Assembly (NCBI GenBank): GCA_903824725.1 | Contig: CAIJXU010000069.1 | Location: 1 to 50,651 of the forward strand | Reading direction: 5' to 3' | DNA from: an uncultured Bacteroidota bacterium | Lineage (GTDB): Bacteria > Bacteroidota > Bacteroidia > Chitinophagales > Chitinophagaceae | DNA length: 50,651 nucleotides | Part shown: piece after piece, positions 1 through 8,192 of the stretch | Layout: each line of letters starts with the position of its first letter | Numbering within the stretch: position 1 is the stretch's first letter | The notes under the pieces: generated by a model | What the model saw: the letters and a program-made list of their open reading frames with translations, nothing else | Databases searched by the model: none | Told to the model about the DNA's origin: nothing | Made by a program: the position numbers and the translations under genes

Positions 1-93
1 ATATGTATGTATATAATAGATTTAAATGTTGTTTTTAATTACTTTTACTTTATAAACATCATATATAATATTTACTAATATAAAACATCAATC

Positions 94-1443
94 ATGAAAA
101 ATCAAATTGTACAAAAATTTGCCCCTTTCGTCATCCTATTTATCGTTGCTGTTTTAGCACTGTTCGTTCCTCAATTGCCCAGCTTTGTGGGCGAGTACAG
201 CGCAGCCGATATCGCATGGATTTTAGTTGCTACCGCTTTGGTCTTTATCATGACGCCTGGACTCGCCTTCTTTTATGGCGGTATGGTGCATCGTAAAAAC
301 ATCATCTCTACTATGATCAAAAGTATTGTATCCGCAGGTATTGTATCTGTGATTTGGGTAAGCTTTGGTTATAGTCTAAGTTTTGGTGAAAGTATTAATG
401 GCATCATTGGTAATCCGATGACTCATTTATTTTTTAAAGGGGTTGTAAATGGTGCTCCTACTTTACAAGGAGGATCAGCAATGACCATTCCTCTTTTATT
501 ATTCGCCTTGTTTCAATTAATGTTTGCCATTATCACTCCAGGATTGGTGGTGGGTGCAGTTGCAGAAAGAATTAAATTCACTGCTTACATTTTATTTATA
601 GTCTTATTTATAATACTTGTATACGCACCTTTAGCACATTGGTCTTGGCATCCACAAGGATTTTTATTCAAAATGGGTGCATTAGACTTTGCTGGAGGTA
701 CAGTGGTTCATATAAGCGCAGGTTGTGCAGCATTAGCCGGCGCTATTGTTTTAAAATCTCGTCGCTCTAAATTAGAACAACAAGAAATTCCACCTGCTAA
801 TATTCCTTATGTTCTAATTGGTACTGGTTTACTTTGGTTTGGTTGGTTTGGATTTAATGCAGGATCTGCATTAGGCGCCAACTCACTTGCCATCAACGCA
901 TTTGCTACTACTAATACCGCAGCAGCGGCAGCAGGTTTGGCTTGGATGTTTTTTGATGTGTTAAAAGGGAAAAAACCATCCGTACTGGGATTTTGTATTG
1001 GTGCCGTTGTTGGTTTAGTAGCCATTACTCCGGCTGCTGGTTTTGTAGGTATCCCTCAAAGTATTTTTATTGGTATGGTAGCGGCTATTATTTCAAATGT
1101 GGCTAGTCATGCATTTAAATTATCTCGAGTGGATGATACACTAGATGTTTTTCCTTGTCATGGTATTGGTGGAATGGTGGGTATGTTGATGACGGGCATC
1201 TTTGCATCAAAAGGTGTTAATGCTGCTGGTAATGATGGCTTATTCTATGGCAATCCTGCTTTTTTCCTTGTGCAATTAAAAGCAATGTTGATTGTGGTCG
1301 CCTACAGCTTTACCGTTTCATTTATCATATTCAAATTCATCAATATTATCATGCCTTTACGTGTAACAGAAGAAGATGAAGAATTAGGATTGGACGCATC
1401 ACAACACGATGAAAAATACGGAAGAAACCCACTTAAATCATAA
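94..1443 (+). CDS. amt: Ammonium transporter (Amt family)
   Basis: Inner-membrane ammonium channel/transporter of the Amt/MEP/Rh family, 449 residues, a usual length for the family. The sequence is almost entirely hydrophobic, with about 11-12 membrane spans. Family landmarks are visible: FFYGGMVHRKN early, VGAVAERIKF, the conserved histidine in GGTVVHISAG, and the second pore histidine in PCHGIGGMVGM. The N-terminal first hydrophobic stretch could be a signal peptide or an extra helix. It is followed by a porin gene in the same direction; no glnK/PII gene is adjacent, which is unlike many bacterial amt loci. Regulation is not evident in the 93 bases upstream, where I find no exact TAnnTTTG box. 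Confidence 0.96.
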   Translation: MKNQIVQKFAPFVILFIVAVLALFVPQLPSFVGEYSAADIAWILVATALVFIMTPGLAFFYGGMVHRKNIISTMIKSIVSAGIVSVIWVSFGYSLSFGESINGIIGNPMTHLFFKGVVNGAPTLQGGSAMTIPLLLFALFQLMFAIITPGLVVGAVAERIKFTAYILFIVLFIILVYAPLAHWSWHPQGFLFKMGALDFAGGTVVHISAGCAALAGAIVLKSRRSKLEQQEIPPANIPYVLIGTGLLWFGWFGFNAGSALGANSLAINAFATTNTAAAAAGLAWMFFDVLKGKKPSVLGFCIGAVVGLVAITPAAGFVGIPQSIFIGMVAAIISNVASHAFKLSRVDDTLDVFPCHGIGGMVGMLMTGIFASKGVNAAGNDGLFYGNPAFFLVQLKAMLIVVAYSFTVSFIIFKFINIIMPLRVTEEDEELGLDASQHDEKYGRNPLKS

Positions 1444-1453
1444 ACAAAAAACA

Positions 1454-1498
1454 GGTACAGCGGTGATAAGCTTCTGAGAAAAGCGCATCGGCTGTACC
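1454..1498 (+). other. Intergenic RNA hairpin between amt and porin
   Basis: GGTACAGC at 1454-1461 is perfectly complementary to GCTGTACC at 1491-1498, and the pairing can continue four more pairs with one bulge and one G-U. A smaller GCTT/AAGC hairpin fits in the loop. No run of T follows, so this is not a standard terminator. It could stabilise the 3' end of amt mRNA or set the amt/porin expression ratio; that is inference. Confidence 0.5.
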
Positions 1499-1519
1499 CA
1501 TCTATAAAACTCTACTACA

Positions 1520-2563
1520 ATGATAAAAAAAATATCGTTAATGGCCGTTTTGTTTGCCATTTATATTTCTAATTATGCACAATCAGATTCAACCGCTCCC
1601 AAATACACTGTAACCACCTCTGGATCAATTGACGCTTATTACAGAAACAGCTTCACCACTCCTTCTGGGATCACCAATAATTTCACCAGCTTTACAAATA
1701 CACAACAAAAATTAGCCATAGGTATGGCTTCTTTAAAAGTGGATCAAAGTTTTGGGAAATGGGCTGCGTCAATTGACTTAGGTTATGGTAAACGCGCAGA
1801 AGAATTCTCCTATAATGACAATGGATTATTGGCTAATATTAAACAAGCTTTTATCTCTTATAATCTTTCTAATCAATTAAAAATTAGTGCTGGTAAATGG
1901 GCAACGCATGTGGGTTATGAATTGTTAGACGCGCCTTTAAATAGAAACTATAGCATGTCTTATGGTTTTTCATATGGTCCCTTTTTTCATACAGGTATTA
2001 AAGCTGAATATGCAATTACTGGCAAAACAAGTTTAATGATTGGCATTGCTAATCCTACTGATTATATTGATGCTCAATCAGGTTCAAAAGTGATACTAGC
2101 ACAATTGAGTACAAAATTATTTGACGACAAAACAACTATTTATGCAAACTACCAAGGAGGTAATACAGGAGGAAGTAGTAGCTTTTCGCAATTGGATGTT
2201 GTCATAAACAATACATTATCTAGTCAATGGGCAATAAATTACGACGGCACTATTTTCAGTTCAAAAAATGTACAAACAACCAATTGGAAAAGCAATGCCA
2301 TTTATATTAACTACGACCCTTTGATCAACTTTGGCCTCAGCTTTAGATCAGAAATTTTTGATGATAATAGCGCTTTATCCGCAGGGCAATTTGGGACTTC
2401 TATTTTTTCAAATACCCTTTCCATCAATTATAAGATTAAAAAATTAACACTTATCCCTGAACTCAGAATGGATAATGCAAAAAATAACATCTTCTTTAAT
2501 AGTGATAATATAGCTACTGGCCAAAATACCAGCTTTATATTAGCCGCTGTATACAAATTTTAG
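1520..2563 (+). CDS. Outer-membrane beta-barrel porin (OmpL/Bbp2-like)
   Basis: A 347-residue secreted protein with a signal peptide of about 20 residues (ending near NYAQ-SD), then alternating beta strands rich in aromatic and Gly residues and a C-terminal aromatic residue (AAVYKF), as expected for an outer-membrane barrel. Sequence around residues 100-150 (KISAGKWATHVGYELLDAPLNRNYSMSY) resembles the Bacteroidota outer membrane beta-barrel porin family with a GK-containing strand. It lies 76 bases after amt on the same strand, so it probably gives ammonium or other nitrogen compounds passage through the outer membrane; this role is inferred only from position. A terminator follows. Confidence 0.8.
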   Translation: MIKKISLMAVLFAIYISNYAQSDSTAPKYTVTTSGSIDAYYRNSFTTPSGITNNFTSFTNTQQKLAIGMASLKVDQSFGKWAASIDLGYGKRAEEFSYNDNGLLANIKQAFISYNLSNQLKISAGKWATHVGYELLDAPLNRNYSMSYGFSYGPFFHTGIKAEYAITGKTSLMIGIANPTDYIDAQSGSKVILAQLSTKLFDDKTTIYANYQGGNTGGSSSFSQLDVVINNTLSSQWAINYDGTIFSSKNVQTTNWKSNAIYINYDPLINFGLSFRSEIFDDNSALSAGQFGTSIFSNTLSINYKIKKLTLIPELRMDNAKNNIFFNSDNIATGQNTSFILAAVYKF

Positions 2564-2593
2564 TTTTTATTGGTTTTAAGCAAGCAATCGTAC

Positions 2594-2621
2594 GGCCTGA
2601 ATTTCTATTCGGGCCTTTTTT
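2594..2621 (+). terminator. Rho-independent terminator after porin
   Basis: GGCCTGAA at 2594-2601 pairs with TTCGGGCC at 2609-2616 (one G-U), followed by a run of T to 2621. It closes the amt-porin unit just before plsC. Confidence 0.8.
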
Positions 2622-2639
2622 ATTATATTAGTGGCATAT

Positions 2640-3401
2640 ATGAAAAAAGCCAAAAGAGGGATTCAACTAATTTACTGCGTTTATGCCATTCTTATTTTTG
2701 CCCTTTTAACCATTTTATCGGTCATTGCGATGGCTTTCATTTTGCCTTTTGGTAGAGAAAAATTAAGTGACCGCATTTATAAAATATGCAGGTATTGGTC
2801 ACAATTATTGTATCTATTCTTAGGCATTCGTCACCGTGAAATTTATGAATCTGTTCATGATTTTAATCAGCCGCATATTTTTGTAGGCAACCATAATTCT
2901 TATATGGACATACCCCCCATTGTAAGATTAAAACACCAGCCCATTAAACCATTAGCCAAATTTGAGTCTTCCAAAATACCCATATTTGGCTGGATTTATA
3001 GAGAAGCGGTCATTATGGTGGACAGAACCAGCCAAGAGAATAGAGCACAAAGTTTGCGGAACTTAAAGGCCGCCTTGTTAAACAAAACCTCTATTTTTAT
3101 TTTTCCTGAAGGGACATTTAGCATGACCGATCAAAAGCCTCTAAAATCCTTTTTTAATGGCGCATTTAAATTAGCCATTGAAATGAAAATTCCAATTCAA
3201 CCTGTTTTATTTGTAGATGCGGTTGAAAGAATGCATTTTGATAGCATTTTTACCTTGACTCCTGGCATTAGTCGTGTTGTTTATTTAGAAACCATCCAAG
3301 TGGGCCAGTACGATATGGATCAAGTAGAGGAATTAAAAGAAAGAGTGTACGATGCAATGGATAAAGGCCTAAGAAGATATAGAAACTATCCACCCGCTTA
3401 G
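2640..3401 (+). CDS. plsC: 1-acyl-sn-glycerol-3-phosphate acyltransferase family protein
   Basis: PlsC-type acyltransferase that puts the second acyl chain on lysophosphatidate in phospholipid synthesis at the inner membrane. About 253 residues with one strong N-terminal membrane helix (roughly residues 8-35). The catalytic block I is seen as GNHNSYMDIP (the NHxxxxD signature), and block III as FPEGTFSMTD, with the conserved EGT. I chose the ATG at 2640; a GTG nine bases upstream is possible. Its stop is 21 bases before priA, and the priA promoter box lies right behind it. The family also contains lyso-ornithine lipid acyltransferases, so the exact acceptor is uncertain. Confidence 0.88.
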   Translation: MKKAKRGIQLIYCVYAILIFALLTILSVIAMAFILPFGREKLSDRIYKICRYWSQLLYLFLGIRHREIYESVHDFNQPHIFVGNHNSYMDIPPIVRLKHQPIKPLAKFESSKIPIFGWIYREAVIMVDRTSQENRAQSLRNLKAALLNKTSIFIFPEGTFSMTDQKPLKSFFNGAFKLAIEMKIPIQPVLFVDAVERMHFDSIFTLTPGISRVVYLETIQVGQYDMDQVEELKERVYDAMDKGLRRYRNYPPA

Positions 3402-3403
3402 CG

Positions 3404-3411
3404 TATTTTTG
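3404..3411 (+). promoter_or_regulatory. -7 promoter box (TATTTTTG) for priA
   Basis: Exact match to the Bacteroidota primary-sigma -7 consensus TAnnTTTG, 11 bases before the priA ATG. No clear -33 TTG. Expected 5' UTR is under 10 bases. Confidence 0.6.
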
Positions 3412-3422
3412 TAATCGCCATT

Positions 3423-5858
3423 ATGTACGCAGAAATTATCATACCCTTATCCCTTCCCAAAAACTACACTTGGAGTATACCCGAAGAAATGAAGTCCGAG
3501 GTACTCATTGGTATGCGTGTGGAAGTAATGCTAGGCGCTAATAAAAGATATGCTGGGATTATAAAAAAATTAAGCGATCAAAAACCCGATGGCTTCAACC
3601 CCAAACCCATTGTAGCCATTTTAGATGAAGCACCTATTGTATTTGAGCATCAATTAAAATTGTGGGAATGGATGGCCGAATACTATATGTGTTCCGAAGG
3701 CGAAGTCATGCAAGCTGCTATCCCAAGTCATTTGAAAATTTCAAGTGAAAGTATTTTCATATTACTAGAAGATGCCGCCATCGATATTAAAAATTTATCA
3801 GATTCGGAATATATCATTTCCGAAGCCTTAGAAATTAAAAAACAATTAAGTTTAATAGAGATTCAAAAACTTTTGAATAAAAAATCGGTATACCCAGTAA
3901 TCAATAAATTGATTCAAAAGGGAATTTGTATGGTGCAAGAAACCATGAAGGATAAATTCAGTTCCAAGATGGAAACCTTTCTTTTATTACACCCTACCTA
4001 CCAAAATGAATGGGCACTAGAAAAACTATTAAATGAATGGACTAGAGCCCCTAAGCAACTTGATTTATTATTGGCATTTTTACATTATCAAAAAACAGAA
4101 GGGGATGTAAAACAAAAGTCAATTCTAGACAAAGCCAATAGCTCGCATGCGCAATTGAAAGCCCTCATAGATAAAGGCGTATTAATAGCAGAAAAGCGAA
4201 AAACAGACCGATTGGCTGTTGATTTAACAAAGGGCAATAGCCAATTACATACACTAACTGAGCAACAGAAAATAACGCTCCAAGACATTCAATCACAATT
4301 AAAAAATCAAAATGTATGTCTTTTACATGGTGTGACTGGAAGTGGTAAAACACAAATATATGTCAACCTTATTCATGATATAATAAAGCAAAATAAACAA
4401 GCTTTATATATGCTTCCTGAGATTGCTCTAACAGCGCAAATGATTCGTCGATTAAAGCAATATTTTGGTGGAGCTGTGGCTATCTATCATTCAAAATTTA
4501 ATCCAAATGAACGCGTTGAAATTTGGAACAAAGTAAAGTCAGGAGAAATTAAAATTGTATTAGGCGCCCGATCTGCTTTATTTTTACCTTATAAAAACTT
4601 ATCGCTCATTGTAATTGACGAAGAACATGATGCCTCCTATAAGCAACAAGAGCCGGCACCTAGGTACCAGGCCCGCGATACTGCCATCTATTATGCTAGT
4701 CAAATGAATGCAAAAGTGATTTTAGGCTCAGCCACACCCTCGGTAGAAAGTTTTTATAATGCAGAACATAAAAAATTCGGATACACTTATTTAAATGAAC
4801 GTTTTAGTCAAGCTGCCCTTCCAAAAATTGAATTAGTTGACACAAAGAAACAAGCTGCACAACAAACTATCTTAACGCCTACTTTATTAGCCGAAATTAG
4901 AAAAACGATTGAAAATAAAAAACAGGTGATCTTATTTCAAAATAGAAGGGGCTACGCCCCCTACTTTATATGTGACACCTGCGGATGGATACCCCATTGC
5001 AAACATTGCGATGTCACCCTCACCTATCATAAAGCAAAAAATATACTATCCTGTCATTACTGTGGTACAGGATACCCAATTGTAAATACTTGTGAGGCCT
5101 GTGGCAAAACTAGCTTTAAGCAAAAAAGTTTTGGAACAGAGCAAATTGAAGAAAAATTGACTCAATCCCTTCCAGGAGTACATATTGCCAGAATGGATTT
5201 TGACAATGTTAAAGGGAAAAATGAACACGATTCTTTAATTCAACAATTTGAACAAAAACAAATTGATATTTTAGTAGGTACTCAAATGGTAGTAAAAGGA
5301 TTAGACTTTGAAAATGTAGATTTAGTAGGTATCGTAGATGCCGACAGCTTACTCAATTTTAATCATTACAGAGTTAATGAAAGGGCTTTCCAGATGATGG
5401 AACAAGTGAGTGGTAGGGCGGGTCGAAAAAACGACAATGGAAAAGTGATTATGCAAGTGAGTCAAACACAACACCCTATTGTTCAGTTTGTAAAAGCACA
5501 TGACTACTTTGCTTTTTATCAATATGAAATTCAAAATAGAAAGCATTTTGCCTATCCTCCCTTTAGCAGATTAATGAGTATTCTTTTTAAGCATCCTGAG
5601 AATAATATTGCAGAGGAAGCCTCCCTTCATTTTTATCAATCCTTAGGCACGGCGATTCAAAAAACTGTACTAGGACCGGCGCAACCTAATGTGAATCGTG
5701 TGCGAAATAAATACATTTGGGAGTTGTCGGTAAAAATATCAAAACAACCGCAGCAACTAAAATTAGCAAAGCAACAGCTACTTCACTTTATTCGATTAAT
5801 ACAAGTTCACCCAAGATACAAATTGGTTCAAATCGTTATTGATATCGACCCTAACTAG
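3423..5858 (+). CDS. priA: Primosomal protein N' (replication restart helicase PriA)
   Basis: DNA helicase that recognises stalled forks and reloads the replisome. 811 residues, normal family length. An N-terminal 3'-end DNA-binding domain (first ~100 residues, starting YAEIIIPLSLPKNYTWSIP) is followed by a superfamily 2 helicase core with Walker A GVTGSGKT near residue 304, DEEH box (VIDEEHDASYKQQ), GSATPS motif III, and the QxxGRAGR motif VI (EQVSGRAGR). Eight cysteines in CDTC, CKHC, CHYC and CEAC pairs form the two PriA zinc sites. All key motifs are intact. It faces ompA-like gene tail to tail across a strong terminator. Confidence 0.97.
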   Translation: MYAEIIIPLSLPKNYTWSIPEEMKSEVLIGMRVEVMLGANKRYAGIIKKLSDQKPDGFNPKPIVAILDEAPIVFEHQLKLWEWMAEYYMCSEGEVMQAAIPSHLKISSESIFILLEDAAIDIKNLSDSEYIISEALEIKKQLSLIEIQKLLNKKSVYPVINKLIQKGICMVQETMKDKFSSKMETFLLLHPTYQNEWALEKLLNEWTRAPKQLDLLLAFLHYQKTEGDVKQKSILDKANSSHAQLKALIDKGVLIAEKRKTDRLAVDLTKGNSQLHTLTEQQKITLQDIQSQLKNQNVCLLHGVTGSGKTQIYVNLIHDIIKQNKQALYMLPEIALTAQMIRRLKQYFGGAVAIYHSKFNPNERVEIWNKVKSGEIKIVLGARSALFLPYKNLSLIVIDEEHDASYKQQEPAPRYQARDTAIYYASQMNAKVILGSATPSVESFYNAEHKKFGYTYLNERFSQAALPKIELVDTKKQAAQQTILTPTLLAEIRKTIENKKQVILFQNRRGYAPYFICDTCGWIPHCKHCDVTLTYHKAKNILSCHYCGTGYPIVNTCEACGKTSFKQKSFGTEQIEEKLTQSLPGVHIARMDFDNVKGKNEHDSLIQQFEQKQIDILVGTQMVVKGLDFENVDLVGIVDADSLLNFNHYRVNERAFQMMEQVSGRAGRKNDNGKVIMQVSQTQHPIVQFVKAHDYFAFYQYEIQNRKHFAYPPFSRLMSILFKHPENNIAEEASLHFYQSLGTAIQKTVLGPAQPNVNRVRNKYIWELSVKISKQPQQLKLAKQQLLHFIRLIQVHPRYKLVQIVIDIDPN

Positions 5859-5890
5859 AAGCACCCTCTATTAAAATAAAACCTCCCTTA

Positions 5891-5930
5891 AAAAAAAGGT
5901 CCCCTCGATTTCTCGAGGGGACCTTTTTTT
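5891..5930. terminator. Bidirectional terminator between priA and OmpA-like gene
   Basis: Perfect 11-bp stem: GGTCCCCTCGA at 5898-5908 and its complement at 5913-5923, loop TTTC, flanked by a run of seven A on one side and eight T on the other, so it can act on both strands. Confidence 0.92.
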
Positions 5931-5952
5931 TATATCTAAGTGAAATAGATGC

Positions 5953-7305
5953 TTAGTTGTAAATAGCAGTTAATTCATCTCTTCTATTTTGAGCCCTGCC
6001 TGCTTTTGTTTTATTATCAGCAACAGGTTTAGCAAAAGCAAATCCATTGGTAGTAAAACGATTTGCATTGACTCCTTTTTTAATTAAATATTTAGCTACC
6101 ACTTTTGCTCTATTGATTGATAATCTAGAGTTTAATCTTTCAGCACCAGTATTATCTGTATGACCATCAATGGCGATATTAACATTTGGATACTTATTTA
6201 ATATCGCAATAACAGCGTCTAAACTTGCTATTTGCTTTTTAGATAAATAAGATTTACCTGTTACAAATTTTAAATTTGAAGCTACTTGAGTTAATATAGG
6301 TTGAACATCTGGACAGCCATGATTTGCGCTAATTCCTGCTTCTGTAGGGCAAGCATCAATTTCGTCATTTACACCATCTTTATCTGTGTCAGGTATAGGA
6401 CAACCATTATAACGTGCCAATCCTGCCACTGTAGGACATTTGTCTTCCTCATCATTGATGCCATCTTTATCTGTATCAGGAATAGGGCAACCAGCATATT
6501 TTGCTAAGCCTGCCACTGTTGGACATTTATCTTGCTCATCATTGACACCATCTTTATCTGTGTCAGGAATAGGGCAACCAGCATATTTTGCTAGGCCTGC
6601 CACTGTTGGACATTTGTCGTTTTCATCTGCAACTCCATCATTATCAGTATCAGCTGGAGGAGGAGGAGGAGGTAAAACCACAGGTTTTTTATCCTTTAAT
6701 TTCAATGGGAATGAATAACTTATACCATGATTTAAATGCGTCTTAGTTAATTGAGACATTTCAATTCTAAAAGAACTATTAATATTGATAAAAGAACCAT
6801 GTTTTGCTTTGATTTGTAAGCCAAAACCTACTGGGGCATAAGCCATATAATTGGTCGCAAAATTACCTACACCAAGTCCTGCAGTAAGATAAGGAACAAA
6901 CTTGTAGTCGTCTGGTAATAACTTAAAGTTTAAATTGGCATCTATTGCTGTATATATTCTTTCTTTATCTAGCCCGGTAGAACTAGGCCAAGCATCTTTA
7001 ACTCCAGAAGATGCATAAAATGGATAAGCCATTCTAGCAAAATCAAGATTGATCATCAAATCTACCTTTCTTGTAATCCCTTTAAAATATTGAACACCAA
7101 TACTTTTATTTAAATCGCTAAAATTTGCCCAAGACTTATTGCTGTAGGCACCACCAAGTGTGCTTACTTGTATGGCTCTTGCTGTTGTAAAATCGAAAGC
7201 CGAAACTCTAATGGCAAGAGCTGGTTTTTTCACATTATCCTCTGTTTGTGCAAAAAGCGAACTTGCAAACGTTAAGACGATTAGAGAAAATAGTATTTTT
7301 TTCAT
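5953..7305 (-). CDS. OmpA family protein with TSP type-3 repeats
   Basis: Outer-membrane/peptidoglycan tether, 450 residues. A signal peptide ends near SLFAQ-TE (residue 20). Residues ~25-205 form a beta-barrel-like domain; a proline stretch (LPPPPPPADT, 211-220) leads into four calcium-binding thrombospondin type-3 repeats of 29 residues (219-334, DTDKDGVNDE..DKCP pattern), then an OmpA C-terminal domain (~340-450) with the peptidoglycan-binding motif TDNTGAERLNSRLSINRAKVV, containing the conserved Asp and Arg. Highly expressed structural proteins of this type are common in Bacteroidota. It has its own -7 promoter box 25 bases upstream of the ATG. Confidence 0.93.
   Translation of the reverse strand: MKKILFSLIVLTFASSLFAQTEDNVKKPALAIRVSAFDFTTARAIQVSTLGGAYSNKSWANFSDLNKSIGVQYFKGITRKVDLMINLDFARMAYPFYASSGVKDAWPSSTGLDKERIYTAIDANLNFKLLPDDYKFVPYLTAGLGVGNFATNYMAYAPVGFGLQIKAKHGSFININSSFRIEMSQLTKTHLNHGISYSFPLKLKDKKPVVLPPPPPPADTDNDGVADENDKCPTVAGLAKYAGCPIPDTDKDGVNDEQDKCPTVAGLAKYAGCPIPDTDKDGINDEEDKCPTVAGLARYNGCPIPDTDKDGVNDEIDACPTEAGISANHGCPDVQPILTQVASNLKFVTGKSYLSKKQIASLDAVIAILNKYPNVNIAIDGHTDNTGAERLNSRLSINRAKVVAKYLIKKGVNANRFTTNGFAFAKPVADNKTKAGRAQNRRDELTAIYN
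6307..6651 (-). repeat. Four tandem 87-bp coding repeats (TSP type-3)
   Basis: Four copies of an 87-base unit encode the 29-residue calcium-binding repeats; the second and third copies are almost identical in DNA (for example GTTGGACATTTATCTTG-type blocks recur at 87-base spacing). The similarity at nucleotide level means repeat number could change by slippage or recombination. Confidence 0.85.
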
Positions 7306-7329
7306 AGTATTAAATAGTTAATATTTATA

Positions 7330-7337
7330 CAAATTTA
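7330..7337 (-). promoter_or_regulatory. -7 promoter box (TAAATTTG) for OmpA-like gene
   Basis: Exact TAnnTTTG on the minus strand, 24 bases before the ATG at 7305. It separates this gene from the upstream aromatic/rlpA unit. Confidence 0.65.
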
Positions 7338-7383
7338 CTCCTAAAAGACGAAATATTGAAATAATTTATAGATAATCAATTTA

Positions 7384-7875
7384 TTAGGCTTTAGGCGTAA
7401 TTTTAGAATACCCAATGGCCTCTACTGTCACTTTTACGATCCCTTTTGTATTGAGAATCAATTTTTTAGCTGCGGCCTGACTTAAATCTATAACTCTCCC
7501 TTTTTTTAGCATATTGGGATGCATCCGGTCATTAATTCGCACAATAACATAAGTGCCATTTCTTAAATTGGTGACCCTTACTAAAGTATTTAACTTAAAT
7601 AAATTACAAGCGGCCGTCAAATTTTTGTTCTTGAAAATTTCACCTGTAGCTGTCAAAGTACCTGTTAGATTGGTACTGTAAAAGCTTGCGATCCCAGTAA
7701 TTCGATTTATTTCAATTTTAATCCGCGAATGTCCAATAAAATTTTTATAGCGTTTAATATTAACACTATCCAAAAAATTAGCATTGGTTAAAGTATTGGG
7801 ATAAATTTCTTGTGCCCTTATATCAGTAGGAAAGGCTATACAAAATAAAAATCCTAAAATGGACAAAGATCGCAT
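7384..7875 (-). CDS. RlpA-like septal ring / double-psi beta-barrel protein
   Basis: Secreted 163-residue protein with a signal peptide of about 21 residues (ending IRA-QE) and a C-terminal double-psi beta-barrel of the RlpA type: GIASFYSTNLTGTLTATGE, then LTAACNLFKLNTLVRVTNL and VIVRINDR, RVIDLSQAAAKKL. In characterised RlpA lytic transglycosylases a histidine follows the AA pair; here it is cysteine (AAC), so murein-cleaving activity cannot be assumed. It lacks a SPOR domain. It is the last gene of the aromatic run, four bases after DUF952; the link to aromatic synthesis is probably only transcriptional. Confidence 0.8.
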   Translation of the reverse strand: MRSLSILGFLFCIAFPTDIRAQEIYPNTLTNANFLDSVNIKRYKNFIGHSRIKIEINRITGIASFYSTNLTGTLTATGEIFKNKNLTAACNLFKLNTLVRVTNLRNGTYVIVRINDRMHPNMLKKGRVIDLSQAAAKKLILNTKGIVKVTVEAIGYSKITPKA

Positions 7876-7879
7876 GAAG

Positions 7880-8188
7880 CTATGACAATGGGATTACTTC
7901 AATTACTGAATCAATATTAAGTGAGCCGTAAATATGCGGGAAAAGCTCATTCATATCGTGGGCTAATTCAAATAATACAGGCCTTTGCACTTTAGATTTT
8001 TCAATCTTAAGTTTTACCAACCCTTTTTGGCCTTCATAAAATCGATCTAATACACCTGAAATTTGTCTTTCAATAGAGCAATGAATAAACCCATCCTGCT
8101 CATAATTCAGAGGGAGGTACTCATTGTTTAATTTTGCTTGCTCCCACTCTTTCAGAGTAGTAACATGATATATGTATTCGCTTTCCAT
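7880..8188 (-). CDS. DUF952 family protein
   Basis: Small cytosolic protein of 102 residues belonging to DUF952. Typical features: IYHVTTLKEWEQAKLNNEYLP at the start, DGFIHCSIERQISGVLDRFY, and FPHIYGSLNIDSVIEV near the end. The fold of this family resembles ADP-ribosyltransferase-like/glutathione S-transferase-adjacent proteins of unknown activity; no reaction can be assigned. It sits four bases downstream of aroC and four upstream of the RlpA-like gene, so it is cotranscribed with both. Confidence 0.85.
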   Translation of the reverse strand: MESEYIYHVTTLKEWEQAKLNNEYLPLNYEQDGFIHCSIERQISGVLDRFYEGQKGLVKLKIEKSKVQRPVLFELAHDMNELFPHIYGSLNIDSVIEVIPLS

Positions 8189-8192
8189 AAAT

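Noticed and set aside
1454..1498. Terminator between amt and porin
   Set aside because: The stem is strong but no T-run follows, so read-through into the porin gene is more likely.
6307..6651. Regular direct repeats that might suggest a CRISPR array
   Set aside because: Period is 87 bases, contiguous without unique spacers, and in frame with the OmpA-like protein.
6301..6718. ORFs on the plus strand opposite the TSP3 repeats
   Set aside because: They are shadows of the repetitive minus-strand gene, with repeated low-complexity sequence and no start signal.
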